From contig NZ_CP115842.1 in the NCBI RefSeq assembly GCF_013318015.2, positions 1,797,001-1,861,000 of the forward strand: a stretch of 64,000 nucleotides of DNA. The letters run 5' to 3'. Origin of the DNA: Agrobacterium tumefaciens. GTDB lineage: Bacteria > Pseudomonadota > Alphaproteobacteria > Rhizobiales > Rhizobiaceae. The translations under genes and the position numbers were made by a program. Positions 1 through 8,608 of the stretch are shown here, in pieces; within the stretch, counting starts at the first letter, position 1, and each line of letters begins with the position of its first letter. A model generated the notes under the pieces. It ran no database searches. It saw only the letters and a list, made by a program, of their open reading frames with translations, and had not been told where the DNA came from.

Positions 1-924
1 GCCCAGCTTCGTTTGCCTGGTGTCAACGATCCGCAGTCGATCAACGGTTACATGGCCTCGCAGACGCTGAACCTGCCCTTCGTCAACAAGACGCTGTTCG
101 AGCAGGCGGGTGAACCCTTGCCCGGCCCGACCGCGAAATTGAGCGACATTGTCGAGGCGTCCGCGCGCGTTGCCAAGTCGACCGGCGTGCAGATTCCCTT
201 CACCATGGACCGCTCCGGCCACCGCTTCTCCGGCGGCGCCTTCGCTTATGGTGCGACCTATGTGAAGGACGGCAAGTTCAGCTTCCCCGACGACGCGGCG
301 AAAAAATACATCTCCGACATCTACTCATGGACGCAGAACGGCAGCTTCCCAAAGGAAATGTGGGGTGCTGCGGGTGGCTCGCAATACAAGAACATGGGCG
401 ATGAATTCGTCAACGGCAATGTCGTGACCTATCTGGCCGGCAACTGGATGGTCAATCCGTTCCAGAACAAGATCGGTGACAGCTTCGAATGGACCGCGAT
501 CAACGCCCCCTGCGGCGATGCCGGTTGCTATGCCATGCCCGGCGGCACGGCGATTGTCGGCTTCAAGCGCACCAAATATCCCGAAGATGTCGCCCATTTC
601 GTCGAATTTCTCGGCTCTGAAAAGGTGCAGCGGGAAATCGCCGAAAATTACGTGATCCTGACGGGCGCCGAAATCGTCGATCCGCAATACAAGCTGAAGA
701 GCGAAAACGCCAAGGCGGCGATGAAGGTCTTTCTGGACAACAAGAAGAATGTGCCGCAGGCCGCCCGCGAATTCGAGCACGCCAAGGGTGGCACTGCCAT
801 GTATCAGCAGATCGTCCAGCGCATGAGCCAGCTCATCGTTGGCGAACTGACGCTCGACCAGACCTACAAGGTCTTGGAAGACGATGTCGCCAAGATCAAT
901 GAGGCCGTTGCGGTCAAGAAATGA
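1..924 (+). CDS. Sugar ABC transporter solute-binding protein, 3' part
   Basis: The frame is open to the left edge, so the gene begins outside the window and its signal peptide is not visible. The visible ~307 residues look like the C-terminal lobe of a family-1 (MalE/UgpB-type) extracellular solute-binding protein: repeated aromatic and Gly-rich loops, a segment with GNWMVNPF, and an AMPGGTAIVGF stretch typical of the hinge and closing region. Such proteins bind a carbohydrate in the periplasm and deliver it to an inner-membrane ABC permease. No permease or ATPase follows on this strand, so partner genes must lie to the left or elsewhere. The ligand cannot be told from sequence. Confidence 0.85.
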   Translation, partial: AQLRLPGVNDPQSINGYMASQTLNLPFVNKTLFEQAGEPLPGPTAKLSDIVEASARVAKSTGVQIPFTMDRSGHRFSGGAFAYGATYVKDGKFSFPDDAAKKYISDIYSWTQNGSFPKEMWGAAGGSQYKNMGDEFVNGNVVTYLAGNWMVNPFQNKIGDSFEWTAINAPCGDAGCYAMPGGTAIVGFKRTKYPEDVAHFVEFLGSEKVQREIAENYVILTGAEIVDPQYKLKSENAKAAMKVFLDNKKNVPQAAREFEHAKGGTAMYQQIVQRMSQLIVGELTLDQTYKVLEDDVAKINEAVAVKK

Positions 925-967
925 TGAGCGCCCGTTCTTTCATCACGAAATAACGATGCTCTCGATC

Positions 968-990
968 TGCCCGGAGTTATGCTCCGGGCA
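968..990 (+). terminator. Perfect 9-bp hairpin after binding-protein gene
   Basis: Nine-base arms (968-976 and 982-990, TGCCCGGAG / CTCCGGGCA) pair perfectly around a 5-nt loop, 44 nt after the stop. No T-run follows, so it may end the transcript weakly, stabilise its 3' end, or be a Rho-linked structure. Confidence 0.45.
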
Positions 991-1155
991 TACGTCACCG
1001 CTTGTTCGCCGGCTGTCGTGGCATATGCGATCTGACTTAATCAGCAAGTCGAAAAAAAACTGCAATACGCCCGGCATAAAAGCTGACGGCGAGGCGCGCC
1101 GGAAGCTGCGTGCGCGCTTCGTCACGCGTCATCCGCTGAAATCATAGGATTCGTC

Positions 1156-3138
1156 ATGGCTAAACTGAAGATGTCGTCTTTTCCGTTCGCGCGGTCGGCC
1201 TTGCTTGCCTCCGTCGCATTGCTGGTTCTTGTCCCGAACGCACGGGCATTCGAGCGCACTCAACCCGCAGGTCAGGGTTTTGCCATTACGGTACCCGAAC
1301 CCGCAGCAAGATATCCGCTGCCGCTTTCCGACACCTATCGCAACCAGACTGGCAAGAGTGCCAAGGGCGAAGACGTCCGTGCCTATGACGACCGCGACAA
1401 TCCCGTCATCGAAATCCTCTCGGGTTTTAATCGCATCTGGACGCTGGGCGATGAAAAATGGGCGGATGGCGGCGCCAATGGCGACGGTCCTGCCGATTTC
1501 AGCCATGTGAGGGCCGTCAATCCCGCTGTGTGGCAGGAAAACATGCGTTACGTGCTTTCCGTAACCGGTGAGAACCGCACCCCCGCCGCGGCCTTGAACG
1601 CCTATATGAAAGACCGTCGCTCGCAGGGTTACAGCATGATCGACGGCATGGGGCCGCTTGCTCCGTGGTATCGCGAAGGCGCGGGCGCGACGACGACCAT
1701 CAACCACACCCTGGCGGATTTCGACCCGAACGAGGTCATCACGCGCAAGGAAGAGGACAAGGGCACCGAGGCTGGAGCGGCCGATTCCGAGTTGAAGGAT
1801 GTCGTGGCCCTCATGAAGGTAATGCGTGGCCCGGAAGGCACGACGTCGCCAGCGAAATATTTCTATTCCACGCCGCGCCCATGGCGCATGAATGCCAAGG
1901 GCGAGGTGATAGAGACAGGCACCGAGACCATCGGCGACCGCAAGTTTGAAACTTACGAAACCGATCCCGGCGTCATTGTGCCCGCGCTCAAATATGCGCG
2001 CGAGAACCGTGGACGCGGCAAGGATGGCGGCTTTCCGAGCGGTCACACCAATGCCGCCTATCTCGCTGCCATCACTTATGCTTACGTTGTGCCGGAGCGG
2101 TTTTCCGAATTGCTGACTGCCGCTTCCGAGCTCGGCGAAAGCCGTATCGTTGCAGGGATGCATTCGCCAGTCGACGTGATCGGCGGCCGCATTACGGCCA
2201 CCGCGATAGCCGCCGCTATTCTGCAGGATCCGAAAAATGCCGATCTCAAGAAGACCGCGCATGATGAATTGCAGGCCTATTTTGCCAAACGCTTACCAGC
2301 GGGACAGTCCCTGATCGACTTTGCCCATAGCGCGAAACCGGATCTAGACCCTTTTGCCGATGCGGCGACCAACGAGGCTGATTATCGCCGGCGTATGACC
2401 ATGTCCTTCAGCCGCGACAAAACCGTTGGCGATGCGCCCATGGTGGTGCCGAAGGGTGCCGAGGTTCTGCTGGAGACACGCCTGCCTTATCTCGATGCCG
2501 CGCAACGCCGCGCCGTCCTGTTCTCCACCGGTATCGAGGCCGGTTATCCGCTGCTTGACGACAGCAATGGCTGGGGCCGGATTAATCTGGTGGCCGCCGC
2601 TGCCGGTTACGGTGCCTTTAACGGCGATGTCGACGTGACGATGGATGCTGCAGCCGGCGGGTTCAATGCGGCTGACCGCTGGACGAACGATATTGCCGGG
2701 GCAGGGCGTCTCGTCAAATCAGGCAGTGGTGCGCTCACGCTCACCGGCGCCAACAGCTATAGCGGCGGCACCGTCTTGCAGGACGGAACGCTTGTGGCAT
2801 CCTCCACCAACGCGCTTGGTACAGGCGGCGTGCTTGTCTCCGGCGGAACGCTTTTGCTGAACGGCGACAGTGACATCGTCATTGGCGGCGATTATGCCCA
2901 GACGGGCGGCACGCTGGCGCTTGATCCGCAAAAGGCTCCGCTGCGGGTCAAGGGCAACGCGACGCTTGATGGCGCAACCCTGCGGCTCGCCTTCGATGGG
3001 GCCGCACCCGCTGTCGGCACGCGCTTCAACGTCATCGCCGCAGACGGCCTGACTGGCACCTTCGCTGCGATCGACGCGGGCAATGTGAAGGTGCGGCCGG
3101 TTTATACCGGCTCGTCGCTGTCCGTGGTGGTCGAATAG
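1156..3138 (+). CDS. Secreted PAP2-family phosphatase with autotransporter-type beta-repeat tail
   Basis: The N-terminus is a signal peptide (basic start, hydrophobic core, cleavage near ARA-FE at about residue 31). The centre carries all three PAP2/class-A acid phosphatase motifs: KYFYSTPRP (K-x6-RP), FPSGH, and SRIVAGMHSPVD (SR-x5-H-x3-D), so phosphomonoesterase activity outside the cytoplasm is well supported. The last ~150 residues contain an autotransporter-associated beta-strand repeat (GSGALTLTGANSYSGGT followed by Gly/Thr-rich repeats), but no C-terminal beta-barrel domain follows and the protein ends in VVVE. It is much longer than ordinary ~250-residue class-A phosphatases. The start has AGGA 6 nt upstream. 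Neighbouring loci also carry phosphate-ester enzymes, which fits phosphate scavenging. Confidence 0.85.
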   Translation: MAKLKMSSFPFARSALLASVALLVLVPNARAFERTQPAGQGFAITVPEPAARYPLPLSDTYRNQTGKSAKGEDVRAYDDRDNPVIEILSGFNRIWTLGDEKWADGGANGDGPADFSHVRAVNPAVWQENMRYVLSVTGENRTPAAALNAYMKDRRSQGYSMIDGMGPLAPWYREGAGATTTINHTLADFDPNEVITRKEEDKGTEAGAADSELKDVVALMKVMRGPEGTTSPAKYFYSTPRPWRMNAKGEVIETGTETIGDRKFETYETDPGVIVPALKYARENRGRGKDGGFPSGHTNAAYLAAITYAYVVPERFSELLTAASELGESRIVAGMHSPVDVIGGRITATAIAAAILQDPKNADLKKTAHDELQAYFAKRLPAGQSLIDFAHSAKPDLDPFADAATNEADYRRRMTMSFSRDKTVGDAPMVVPKGAEVLLETRLPYLDAAQRRAVLFSTGIEAGYPLLDDSNGWGRINLVAAAAGYGAFNGDVDVTMDAAAGGFNAADRWTNDIAGAGRLVKSGSGALTLTGANSYSGGTVLQDGTLVASSTNALGTGGVLVSGGTLLLNGDSDIVIGGDYAQTGGTLALDPQKAPLRVKGNATLDGATLRLAFDGAAPAVGTRFNVIAADGLTGTFAAIDAGNVKVRPVYTGSSLSVVVE

Positions 3139-3159
3139 GCTGCGTGGCCAAGGTTTTGC

Positions 3160-3183
3160 GGGCGCGGTCTAATCGCCGCGCCC
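3160..3183. terminator. GC-rich hairpin between convergent genes
   Basis: GGGCGCGG (3160-3167) and CCGCGCCC (3176-3183) form a perfect 8-bp stem with an 8-nt loop. It lies between the convergent phosphatase and ROK regulator genes, so it could serve both strands. There is no clear T-run on either side. Confidence 0.45.
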
Positions 3184-3194
3184 GGCCGGCCCGG

Positions 3195-4343
3195 TTACAG
3201 GAAATAACGTAGCCTGAGCGGCAGCAGGGTGGCGCCGAGTGCCGAGGAATCGCCTTCTGTCTCGCTGAGCACCAGTTTTGCTTCCTGCGGGCCGATGCCG
3301 TAACGGTGTTCGCGTTGCGAGGGCATGTGTACACGTTCGATCATCATCCGGCCGAGTGCGCGCGGCAATTGTCCACCAAAGACGATCGCCTGTGGATCGA
3401 GAACCGCAATCAGGCTCGCCACCAGCCGGTCCACCTGCGGCATGGTCCGCTCAAGCCATTCCTCGACGCCCGGCCAGGCAGGGTCAAAATGCTGATAGAG
3501 CGCTTCGATCGAATCTATCTCGCTCCCGTGTTTCTGCAGCGTCGCGATCAGATATTGCAGCGCCGGCCGCCTGTCGGCTTCATCCGGGTTGAAGATGCCG
3601 CTGAATTCACCGGCATTGCCGTGAAAACCGTAGAATGGCTGACCTCCCAGAATGAGACCGCCGCCGAAACCATAGTTGAAGGATAGATAGGCGAAGGTCT
3701 GGCACCACAGTCCCACACCGCGAAGGCTTTCGCCGATCGCGCCGGTGGTTGCGTTGTTTTCCAGCCAGACCGGTAGACGGAATTTCTCTTCAAGGATCGG
3801 TTTCAGGTCCATCAGCGACCAGTCGCGCAATGGTTCCGGCGCGTTGAACGCCCGATCTTCCGACACGAAAAATCCCGACATGGAAAAGCCGAGGCCGAGC
3901 AGGCGTTCGCGCGGGATGCCGTGGTCCGCCAGCAACCGGTCCAGAGCGAGCGACAGTGCGGCAAGCGTCATTTCGCGATCGCTGGGAAGCATCCGCAATT
4001 TTTCTTCGACAACCACCATGCAGCGGAAATCGGCGATGCAGATCACCACGGAGTCAGTGTTGATGGAAATTCCGAGCGAATAGGCCGCCTCAGGCACCAG
4101 TTCAATGGTCGGGCTCGGCTGGCCACGCGTTCCTTTAAGCGGTGCGCCGGTACGCAAAAGGCCGCGTTCCAGCAGGCCTTCGATCAACCGATGCACGGAT
4201 TGCTGCGTCAGGTTCGTGTGACCGGTAATTGTTGCACGGGCAATGGGGCCGTGGCGGCGCACGATATCGAGAATGAGGCGCTCATTCTCGCTGGCAAGCG
4301 GCTGGCGGTCGAAGGTCTGGCGCGGTGTCTTATCTGTTGTCAT
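3195..4343 (-). CDS. ROK-family transcriptional regulator A
   Basis: The N-terminus has a winged helix-turn-helix (ARATITGHTNLTQQSVHRLI). It is followed by a ROK sugar-kinase-like domain with the GNAGEF signature (in FHGNAGEFSGIF) and a second Gly-rich stretch, VFGGQLP. The usual CxCGxxGC zinc motif of catalytic ROK kinases is not seen, which fits a regulator rather than an enzyme. I place the start at the Met at 4343; an in-frame Met at 4403 would add 20 residues. It is divergent from the locus-A binding-protein gene, with a perfect palindrome in between, so it very likely controls that ABC operon in response to a sugar or sugar-phosphate-like ligand (inference). Confidence 0.88.
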   Translation of the reverse strand: MTTDKTPRQTFDRQPLASENERLILDIVRRHGPIARATITGHTNLTQQSVHRLIEGLLERGLLRTGAPLKGTRGQPSPTIELVPEAAYSLGISINTDSVVICIADFRCMVVVEEKLRMLPSDREMTLAALSLALDRLLADHGIPRERLLGLGFSMSGFFVSEDRAFNAPEPLRDWSLMDLKPILEEKFRLPVWLENNATTGAIGESLRGVGLWCQTFAYLSFNYGFGGGLILGGQPFYGFHGNAGEFSGIFNPDEADRRPALQYLIATLQKHGSEIDSIEALYQHFDPAWPGVEEWLERTMPQVDRLVASLIAVLDPQAIVFGGQLPRALGRMMIERVHMPSQREHRYGIGPQEAKLVLSETEGDSSALGATLLPLRLRYFL

Positions 4344-4427
4344 GGCCTTGGATAGCGGCTGCACAAGGCCTTCGCAACTCGGGCCGCGCACCGGGGACGG
4401 CATTTTTCACTGGACTGTCATAAATAA

Positions 4428-4442
4428 TACACTTAGAGTGTA
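4428..4442. promoter_or_regulatory. Candidate operator palindrome for ROK regulator A
   Basis: TACACT-TAG-AGTGTA is a perfect 6-bp inverted repeat with 3-nt centre in the divergent intergenic region between the ROK regulator and the binding-protein gene, about 47 nt before the latter's ATG. Its position and symmetry fit a dimeric winged-helix repressor site. Confidence 0.5.
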
Positions 4443-4488
4443 GTAATAAGAAGCCGGTCAATAACGGATCCCCAGGAGGAACCATTCA

Positions 4489-5718
4489 ATGAGCATGAAA
4501 TTTATTGCGATCGCCGCGCTTGCGCTGGCGACGACGGTAGCGCCTTGCCTTGCGGCGGATACCAACATGAAGAACCTCGACTTCGATCTGTCGAAGGTCA
4601 CGCGAGAAAATTTCTATGACATCGTCGTTCCCGCTGCCAAAGCGGAAGGCACGGTGACGATGTACAATTTCGCCGGCAGTTTCGCGGATACGTGGAAAGA
4701 ACTGATCACCCGGTTCGAGGCCAAATATGGCATCAAGGTCACCTATAGCGACGTAAAGGGTGATCAGGCGAACCAGCAGCTCATCGCCGTGCAGGCGGCT
4801 GGGCAGGATTCACCCGTCGACGCCTATTTCGCTGGCGGCGGCGGCTATCCGCTTTTGTCTTCCAAGGGCGTCGTCGGCAATATTCCGCTGACGAAGATCT
4901 TGCCCAACATGGCCAATTACAATCCGGAACTGGCCGAGACCGTTTTCGGCAAGGCGCATGGCGGCAGCTTCCCTCTTGTGCATCTCAACCAGACCGCACT
5001 CGGCTATGATTCCGCCTTCGTGAAAGCCGAAGACGTGCCGAAGAGCTTCGACGATCTTCTCGTTTGGGCTGAAAAGAACCCGAAGCGCCTTGGCGTCACC
5101 CTGCCAGCCAAGGGCGGCTCCGGCGGCGGCTTCATCTATTCGGTGGCGCTCAATTATCTCACCGGCGACTGCCGCAAGCAGCTCACAGACTATAATCAGA
5201 CGCTGCAGCAGGCCGAAGACTGGGCAATGACGTCCGAGTGCCTTACGCCGGTCTGGGATTATTACCGTCGTCTTCTTGCCGTGGCTGAACTGACAAACGG
5301 CAACGCCGACACGCTTAACCTGATCAACAACCAGCAGCTCTACATGGGCACCGTCTGGGAAGACCAGGTCATGAGCTTCCTCGGGACCAAGCAGTTGCCG
5401 GAGAGCTTCCGCGTCACGCTGCTGGAAAAAGGCCAGGTCGGCTCGGGCGATGCCATTTTCGTGCCGGCAAATGCCAAGAACGTCGCCTCCGCCCTGCTTC
5501 TCATCGATATGGCGATGAGCAAGGAGTTCCAGCTCTGGAAGCTGGAGAACAAGGCTTCGCGGTCTCCGCGGGCGGATGTCACCAACGACCTGATGCCCAA
5601 AGCCGTACAGGAGCATGTTCTGCCGCAAAGCGTTTATCCGCGCCTGTCGGTTCCCGCGTTCTGGGACATGTCGACGGCCCTTGCCGAAGCGCTCGATGAA
5701 AAAGTGCTCAACCAGTAA
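4489..5718 (+). CDS. ABC transporter periplasmic solute-binding protein (locus A)
   Basis: A 23-residue signal peptide (MSMKFIAIAALALATTVAP..ending CLAA-D) precedes a ~385-residue periplasmic binding domain of the PotD/AfuA-like family-1 class. It opens with the usual GTVTMYNFAGSFADTW strand-loop and later has a KGGSGGGFIY loop that could contact an anionic ligand. An AGGAGG ribosome site lies 9 nt before the ATG. It is the first gene of an operon with ATPase, two permeases, a phosphodiesterase and an IMPase-family enzyme. From those partners the ligand is probably a phosphorylated polyol or glycerophosphodiester rather than iron or polyamine, but this is inference. Confidence 0.85.
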   Translation: MSMKFIAIAALALATTVAPCLAADTNMKNLDFDLSKVTRENFYDIVVPAAKAEGTVTMYNFAGSFADTWKELITRFEAKYGIKVTYSDVKGDQANQQLIAVQAAGQDSPVDAYFAGGGGYPLLSSKGVVGNIPLTKILPNMANYNPELAETVFGKAHGGSFPLVHLNQTALGYDSAFVKAEDVPKSFDDLLVWAEKNPKRLGVTLPAKGGSGGGFIYSVALNYLTGDCRKQLTDYNQTLQQAEDWAMTSECLTPVWDYYRRLLAVAELTNGNADTLNLINNQQLYMGTVWEDQVMSFLGTKQLPESFRVTLLEKGQVGSGDAIFVPANAKNVASALLLIDMAMSKEFQLWKLENKASRSPRADVTNDLMPKAVQEHVLPQSVYPRLSVPAFWDMSTALAEALDEKVLNQ

Positions 5719-5734
5719 CACCTTCCCGGATCGA

Positions 5735-5770
5735 CCGGACCGTGGGGCTGGAAACCGCCAAACGGTCCGG
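5735..5770 (+). terminator. Hairpin between binding-protein and ATPase genes (locus A)
   Basis: CCGGACCGT (5735-5743) and ACGGTCCGG (5762-5770) form a perfect 9-bp stem with an 18-nt loop. Such structures after the first gene of ABC operons commonly stabilise or partly terminate the message, giving more binding protein than membrane parts. No T-run follows. Confidence 0.55.
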
Positions 5771-5803
5771 GAGCCTTGGTCGCAACCATGAGGGAGCCTC
5801 GCC

Positions 5804-6844
5804 ATGAGTGAACTCGAGATCAGCAATATCAGCAAGGATTACGGTTTGAGCCGGGCGCTTCATCCCGTGTCGATCACTGTCGAGCGGGGCGAATTCGTCA
5901 CCATTCTCGGCCCCTCGGGCTGCGGCAAGTCCACGCTTTTGCGCATCCTCACCGGCATCAGCCAGTCTTCGGGAGGCGAAATCCGGCTGGGCGGCAAGCG
6001 TATCGATCAGGCGCCGCCGGAAGCGCGCGACATCGCCATGGTTTTTCAGTCCTATGCGCTTTTCCCACATATGTCGGTTGCCAAAAACCTTGGCTTCGGC
6101 CTGAAGATGAAGAAGGTCCCGAAGGACGAGCGCGCGCGCCGCATCGCCCATGCGCTTGAAATCTGTAATCTTGCCGGCCTGGTGGACCGCATGCCGCGGC
6201 AATTGTCCGGCGGGCAGCAGCAGCGCGTGGCGCTGGCGCGCGCCATTGTCATGCAGCCAAGCCTCTTGCTGTTCGACGAGCCGCTCTCGAACCTCGACGC
6301 CAAGCTTCGCGACACGCTGCGCCATGAACTGACTGAACTTCACCGCCGGATCGGCGCGACCAGCCTTTATGTGACACATGATCAGGCCGAGGCTATGGCG
6401 ATGTCGGACCGGATCGTGGTGATGAATGCCGGCCGCGTCGTTGAAGTGGGAACACCGCTCGAACTTTACCGTGCGCCCAAACACGCCTTTACCGCCGGTT
6501 TTCTGGGTCAGACCAACCTTTTGCCGGTTTTGGCTGAGGGTAGGCAGGCGCAATTGCCCTGGGGGCAGTCCGTAACGCTGGATGCGACTGCTGCCGGCCC
6601 CGCACAGATTTCGGTTCGCCCGGAAAACATCCACATCAGCGCCGACGAGGCGGGCGCCGGCACGGTCTCTGCCGTTTCCTTCATGGGCGCCAATGCGCTC
6701 TATACGGTCGAAATCGGCGGCCACCAGATCAAGATCAGCCAGTCCGGTGCGGAAAATCTTATCGATGCGGGACGCAGGGTCGCCTTGCGTTTTCCCGGAT
6801 CGGTGCATTTGCTCGATGACGGGCAGGCAGGGGAGGCGGCGTGA
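5804..6844 (+). CDS. ABC transporter ATP-binding protein (locus A)
   Basis: Importer ATPase of the PotA/UgpC/FbpC type, 346 residues. Visible motifs are Walker A GPSGCGKST (residues 36-44), Q-loop MVFQSYALFPHM, signature LSGGQQQRVALARA (about 134), Walker B LLLFDEPLSNLD and switch H in YVTHDQAEAM. The ~100-residue C-terminal part (about 240-346) is a TOBE-like regulatory domain with SVRPENIHIS. An AGGGAG site precedes the ATG. It drives the two permeases that follow; the stop codon touches the next start (TGATG), so the two are translationally coupled. Confidence 0.93.
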   Translation: MSELEISNISKDYGLSRALHPVSITVERGEFVTILGPSGCGKSTLLRILTGISQSSGGEIRLGGKRIDQAPPEARDIAMVFQSYALFPHMSVAKNLGFGLKMKKVPKDERARRIAHALEICNLAGLVDRMPRQLSGGQQQRVALARAIVMQPSLLLFDEPLSNLDAKLRDTLRHELTELHRRIGATSLYVTHDQAEAMAMSDRIVVMNAGRVVEVGTPLELYRAPKHAFTAGFLGQTNLLPVLAEGRQAQLPWGQSVTLDATAAGPAQISVRPENIHISADEAGAGTVSAVSFMGANALYTVEIGGHQIKISQSGAENLIDAGRRVALRFPGSVHLLDDGQAGEAA

Positions 6845-7698
6845 TGCGCGGGGTGCTTCGCGACAGGCGCGCCCAGCTGCTGGTCCTGCTTGCGCCGGGG
6901 GTGGGTTATTTGCTGATCTTCTTCGGCGGTCCGCTGCTTTCGGCACTGATCGGCAGCTTCAGGCAGGACGATGGCAGCTTCACGCTGATGTTCTACGAGC
7001 GGATCTTCACACGTCCGTCGATGATCCGCGGCCTGACGACGTCCATCTATTACGGTGTCATGCCGGTGATGGTGTCGCTTGCGGCTTCGGTGCCGCTGGC
7101 GCTTCTGATCCGCAAGAGCTTTCTCGGCCGCAAGCTGTTCAGCGGCCTTTACAAGCTGCCGATGGCGGTGCCGGGCATCATCGTCGGCCTGATGGTGATC
7201 GTCGTTTTCGAAAGGGGCGGTTTTCTCGACCGGCTGGTCGCGCCGCTCGGGCGTGAATTGCCCAAACTCGTGCGTGACGACTGGGGCATTGGCGTCATTC
7301 TCGCCAGTGTCTGGAAGCAGATACCCTTCATGACGCTGATCATCACCAGTGCCTTTGCCGCCATTCCGGAGGACATCCGTTACGCGTCGCGCACGCTCGG
7401 CGCCTCGAGGCTGAAGACCTTTCTATTCGTCGAAGTTCCGCTTGCCATGCCCGGCATCACCGCCGCCATCCTTCTTACCTTCATCGGCTCCATGGGCTCC
7501 TACGCCATTCCCGATATTGTCGGTCCGCCTACTGCCCGGCCGCTTTCGGTTCTCATGGTCACGGAGTTCAATCAGGGGCGGTTCAATCAGGTCTATGCCA
7601 TGGGCATGGTGCTGAGCCTCTTCGCGGTCTCCGTCCTGCTTCTGTATTACTCCCTGACATCCCGCATCGGCCCCGGCCAAACCCGAGGAGACGCATAA
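6844..7698 (+). CDS. ABC transporter permease 1 (locus A)
   Basis: About 284 residues with six hydrophobic spans, starting with a cytoplasmic stub and LLVLLAPGVGYLLIFFGGPLL. The coupling (EAA) loop is visible as ASRTLGASRLKTFLFVEVPLAMPGI, where the ATPase docks. I start it at the ATG overlapping the ATPase stop; a GTG one codon earlier is also possible. It forms the transmembrane channel with permease 2, whose ATG overlaps this stop (TAATG). Confidence 0.92.
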   Translation: MRGVLRDRRAQLLVLLAPGVGYLLIFFGGPLLSALIGSFRQDDGSFTLMFYERIFTRPSMIRGLTTSIYYGVMPVMVSLAASVPLALLIRKSFLGRKLFSGLYKLPMAVPGIIVGLMVIVVFERGGFLDRLVAPLGRELPKLVRDDWGIGVILASVWKQIPFMTLIITSAFAAIPEDIRYASRTLGASRLKTFLFVEVPLAMPGITAAILLTFIGSMGSYAIPDIVGPPTARPLSVLMVTEFNQGRFNQVYAMGMVLSLFAVSVLLLYYSLTSRIGPGQTRGDA

Positions 7699-8561
7699 TG
7701 AGCGCCATTGCCCTCGAACCCGTCACCATGACACGCCGCCGCACCTTCACGCCGGACGACCGGATTTTCGTCTCCATCGGGCTCTTTACCGCGCTGGCGC
7801 TCGCTATCGCCGTGCCTCTGGCGCTGATGTTCCTGTGGAGCATTGCCGATGGATGGACGCCGCCTCTGGTAGTGCCGAAGGATTACACCACCACGCGCTG
7901 GGCGAGCATTCTTGGCGATGCAAGCCTCATTCAGGCCGCCGTCAACAGCATCCTCATCGCCATCGTCGTGACTTTCTCGACGGCCGCGATCGCACTGCCG
8001 ACTGCTTGGGCCATGGCCCGTTTTCCCTTCCGGCTGAAACGGCTGGTGGAGATCTTCATTCTGGCCCCCATCATCATTCCGGGGCTGGTCGTCGCTGTCG
8101 GGATCGGCCAGGTGTTTCTTCTTTTCGGTCTCGCTTATTCGGTGACCGGGGTCATCCTTGTGCAGATCGTCGGCACGCTGCCGCTGATGATACGGCTGAT
8201 GACGGCGACGCTAGAAACCATTCCCGACGACCTGATCCATGCCGCCCGTTCGCTCGGCGCGGGAACGGTCGGCATCGTCATCCACATCATCCTGCCGCTT
8301 GCGGTGCCCGGCCTTCTGGCCGGTGGCCTGATGTCCTTCATCGGCAGCTTCGAGGAATTCGACAAGTCCTTCATCGTCGGTGCGCCTGTCGTGCAGACGC
8401 TGCCGATCAAGCTCTACATGTATCTCGACCCCTATTCGATGCAGATCCCGCTCGCCTCCATCGTCTCCTTCATCCTGCTTCTTCCCGCACTCGTCGTTTT
8501 CATCATCGCCGGCCGCATTCTGCGTGACGACCTGATGGCGGCGGGCATGGGGAAAATCTGA
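7698..8561 (+). CDS. ABC transporter permease 2 (locus A)
   Basis: Second inner-membrane subunit, 287 residues with six predicted spans. After ~30 cytoplasmic residues the first span reads ALALAIAVPLALMFLW. The EAA coupling loop is AARSLGAGTVGIVIHIILPL followed by AVPGLLAGGL. The FIGSFEEFDKSFIVG segment is typical of PotC/UgpE-like partners. It overlaps the preceding gene by one base, so the heterodimer should be made in equal amounts. It is followed 47 nt later by the phosphodiesterase gene. Confidence 0.92.
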   Translation: MSAIALEPVTMTRRRTFTPDDRIFVSIGLFTALALAIAVPLALMFLWSIADGWTPPLVVPKDYTTTRWASILGDASLIQAAVNSILIAIVVTFSTAAIALPTAWAMARFPFRLKRLVEIFILAPIIIPGLVVAVGIGQVFLLFGLAYSVTGVILVQIVGTLPLMIRLMTATLETIPDDLIHAARSLGAGTVGIVIHIILPLAVPGLLAGGLMSFIGSFEEFDKSFIVGAPVVQTLPIKLYMYLDPYSMQIPLASIVSFILLLPALVVFIIAGRILRDDLMAAGMGKI

Positions 8562-8608
8562 TCCGGGCAACCCAACTCCGGTAAACGCAACATCCGAAAG
8601 TGAAAAAA

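Noticed and set aside
1129..2262. 377-codon open frame on the minus strand opposite the phosphatase gene
   Set aside because: Shadow of the plus-strand gene, which has a signal peptide and three catalytic motifs; the antisense translation is Arg/His/Gly-rich with no family pattern.
5708..6946. 412-codon minus-strand frame opposite the locus-A ATPase
   Set aside because: Covers a gene with complete Walker and signature motifs; a GC-rich antisense artefact.
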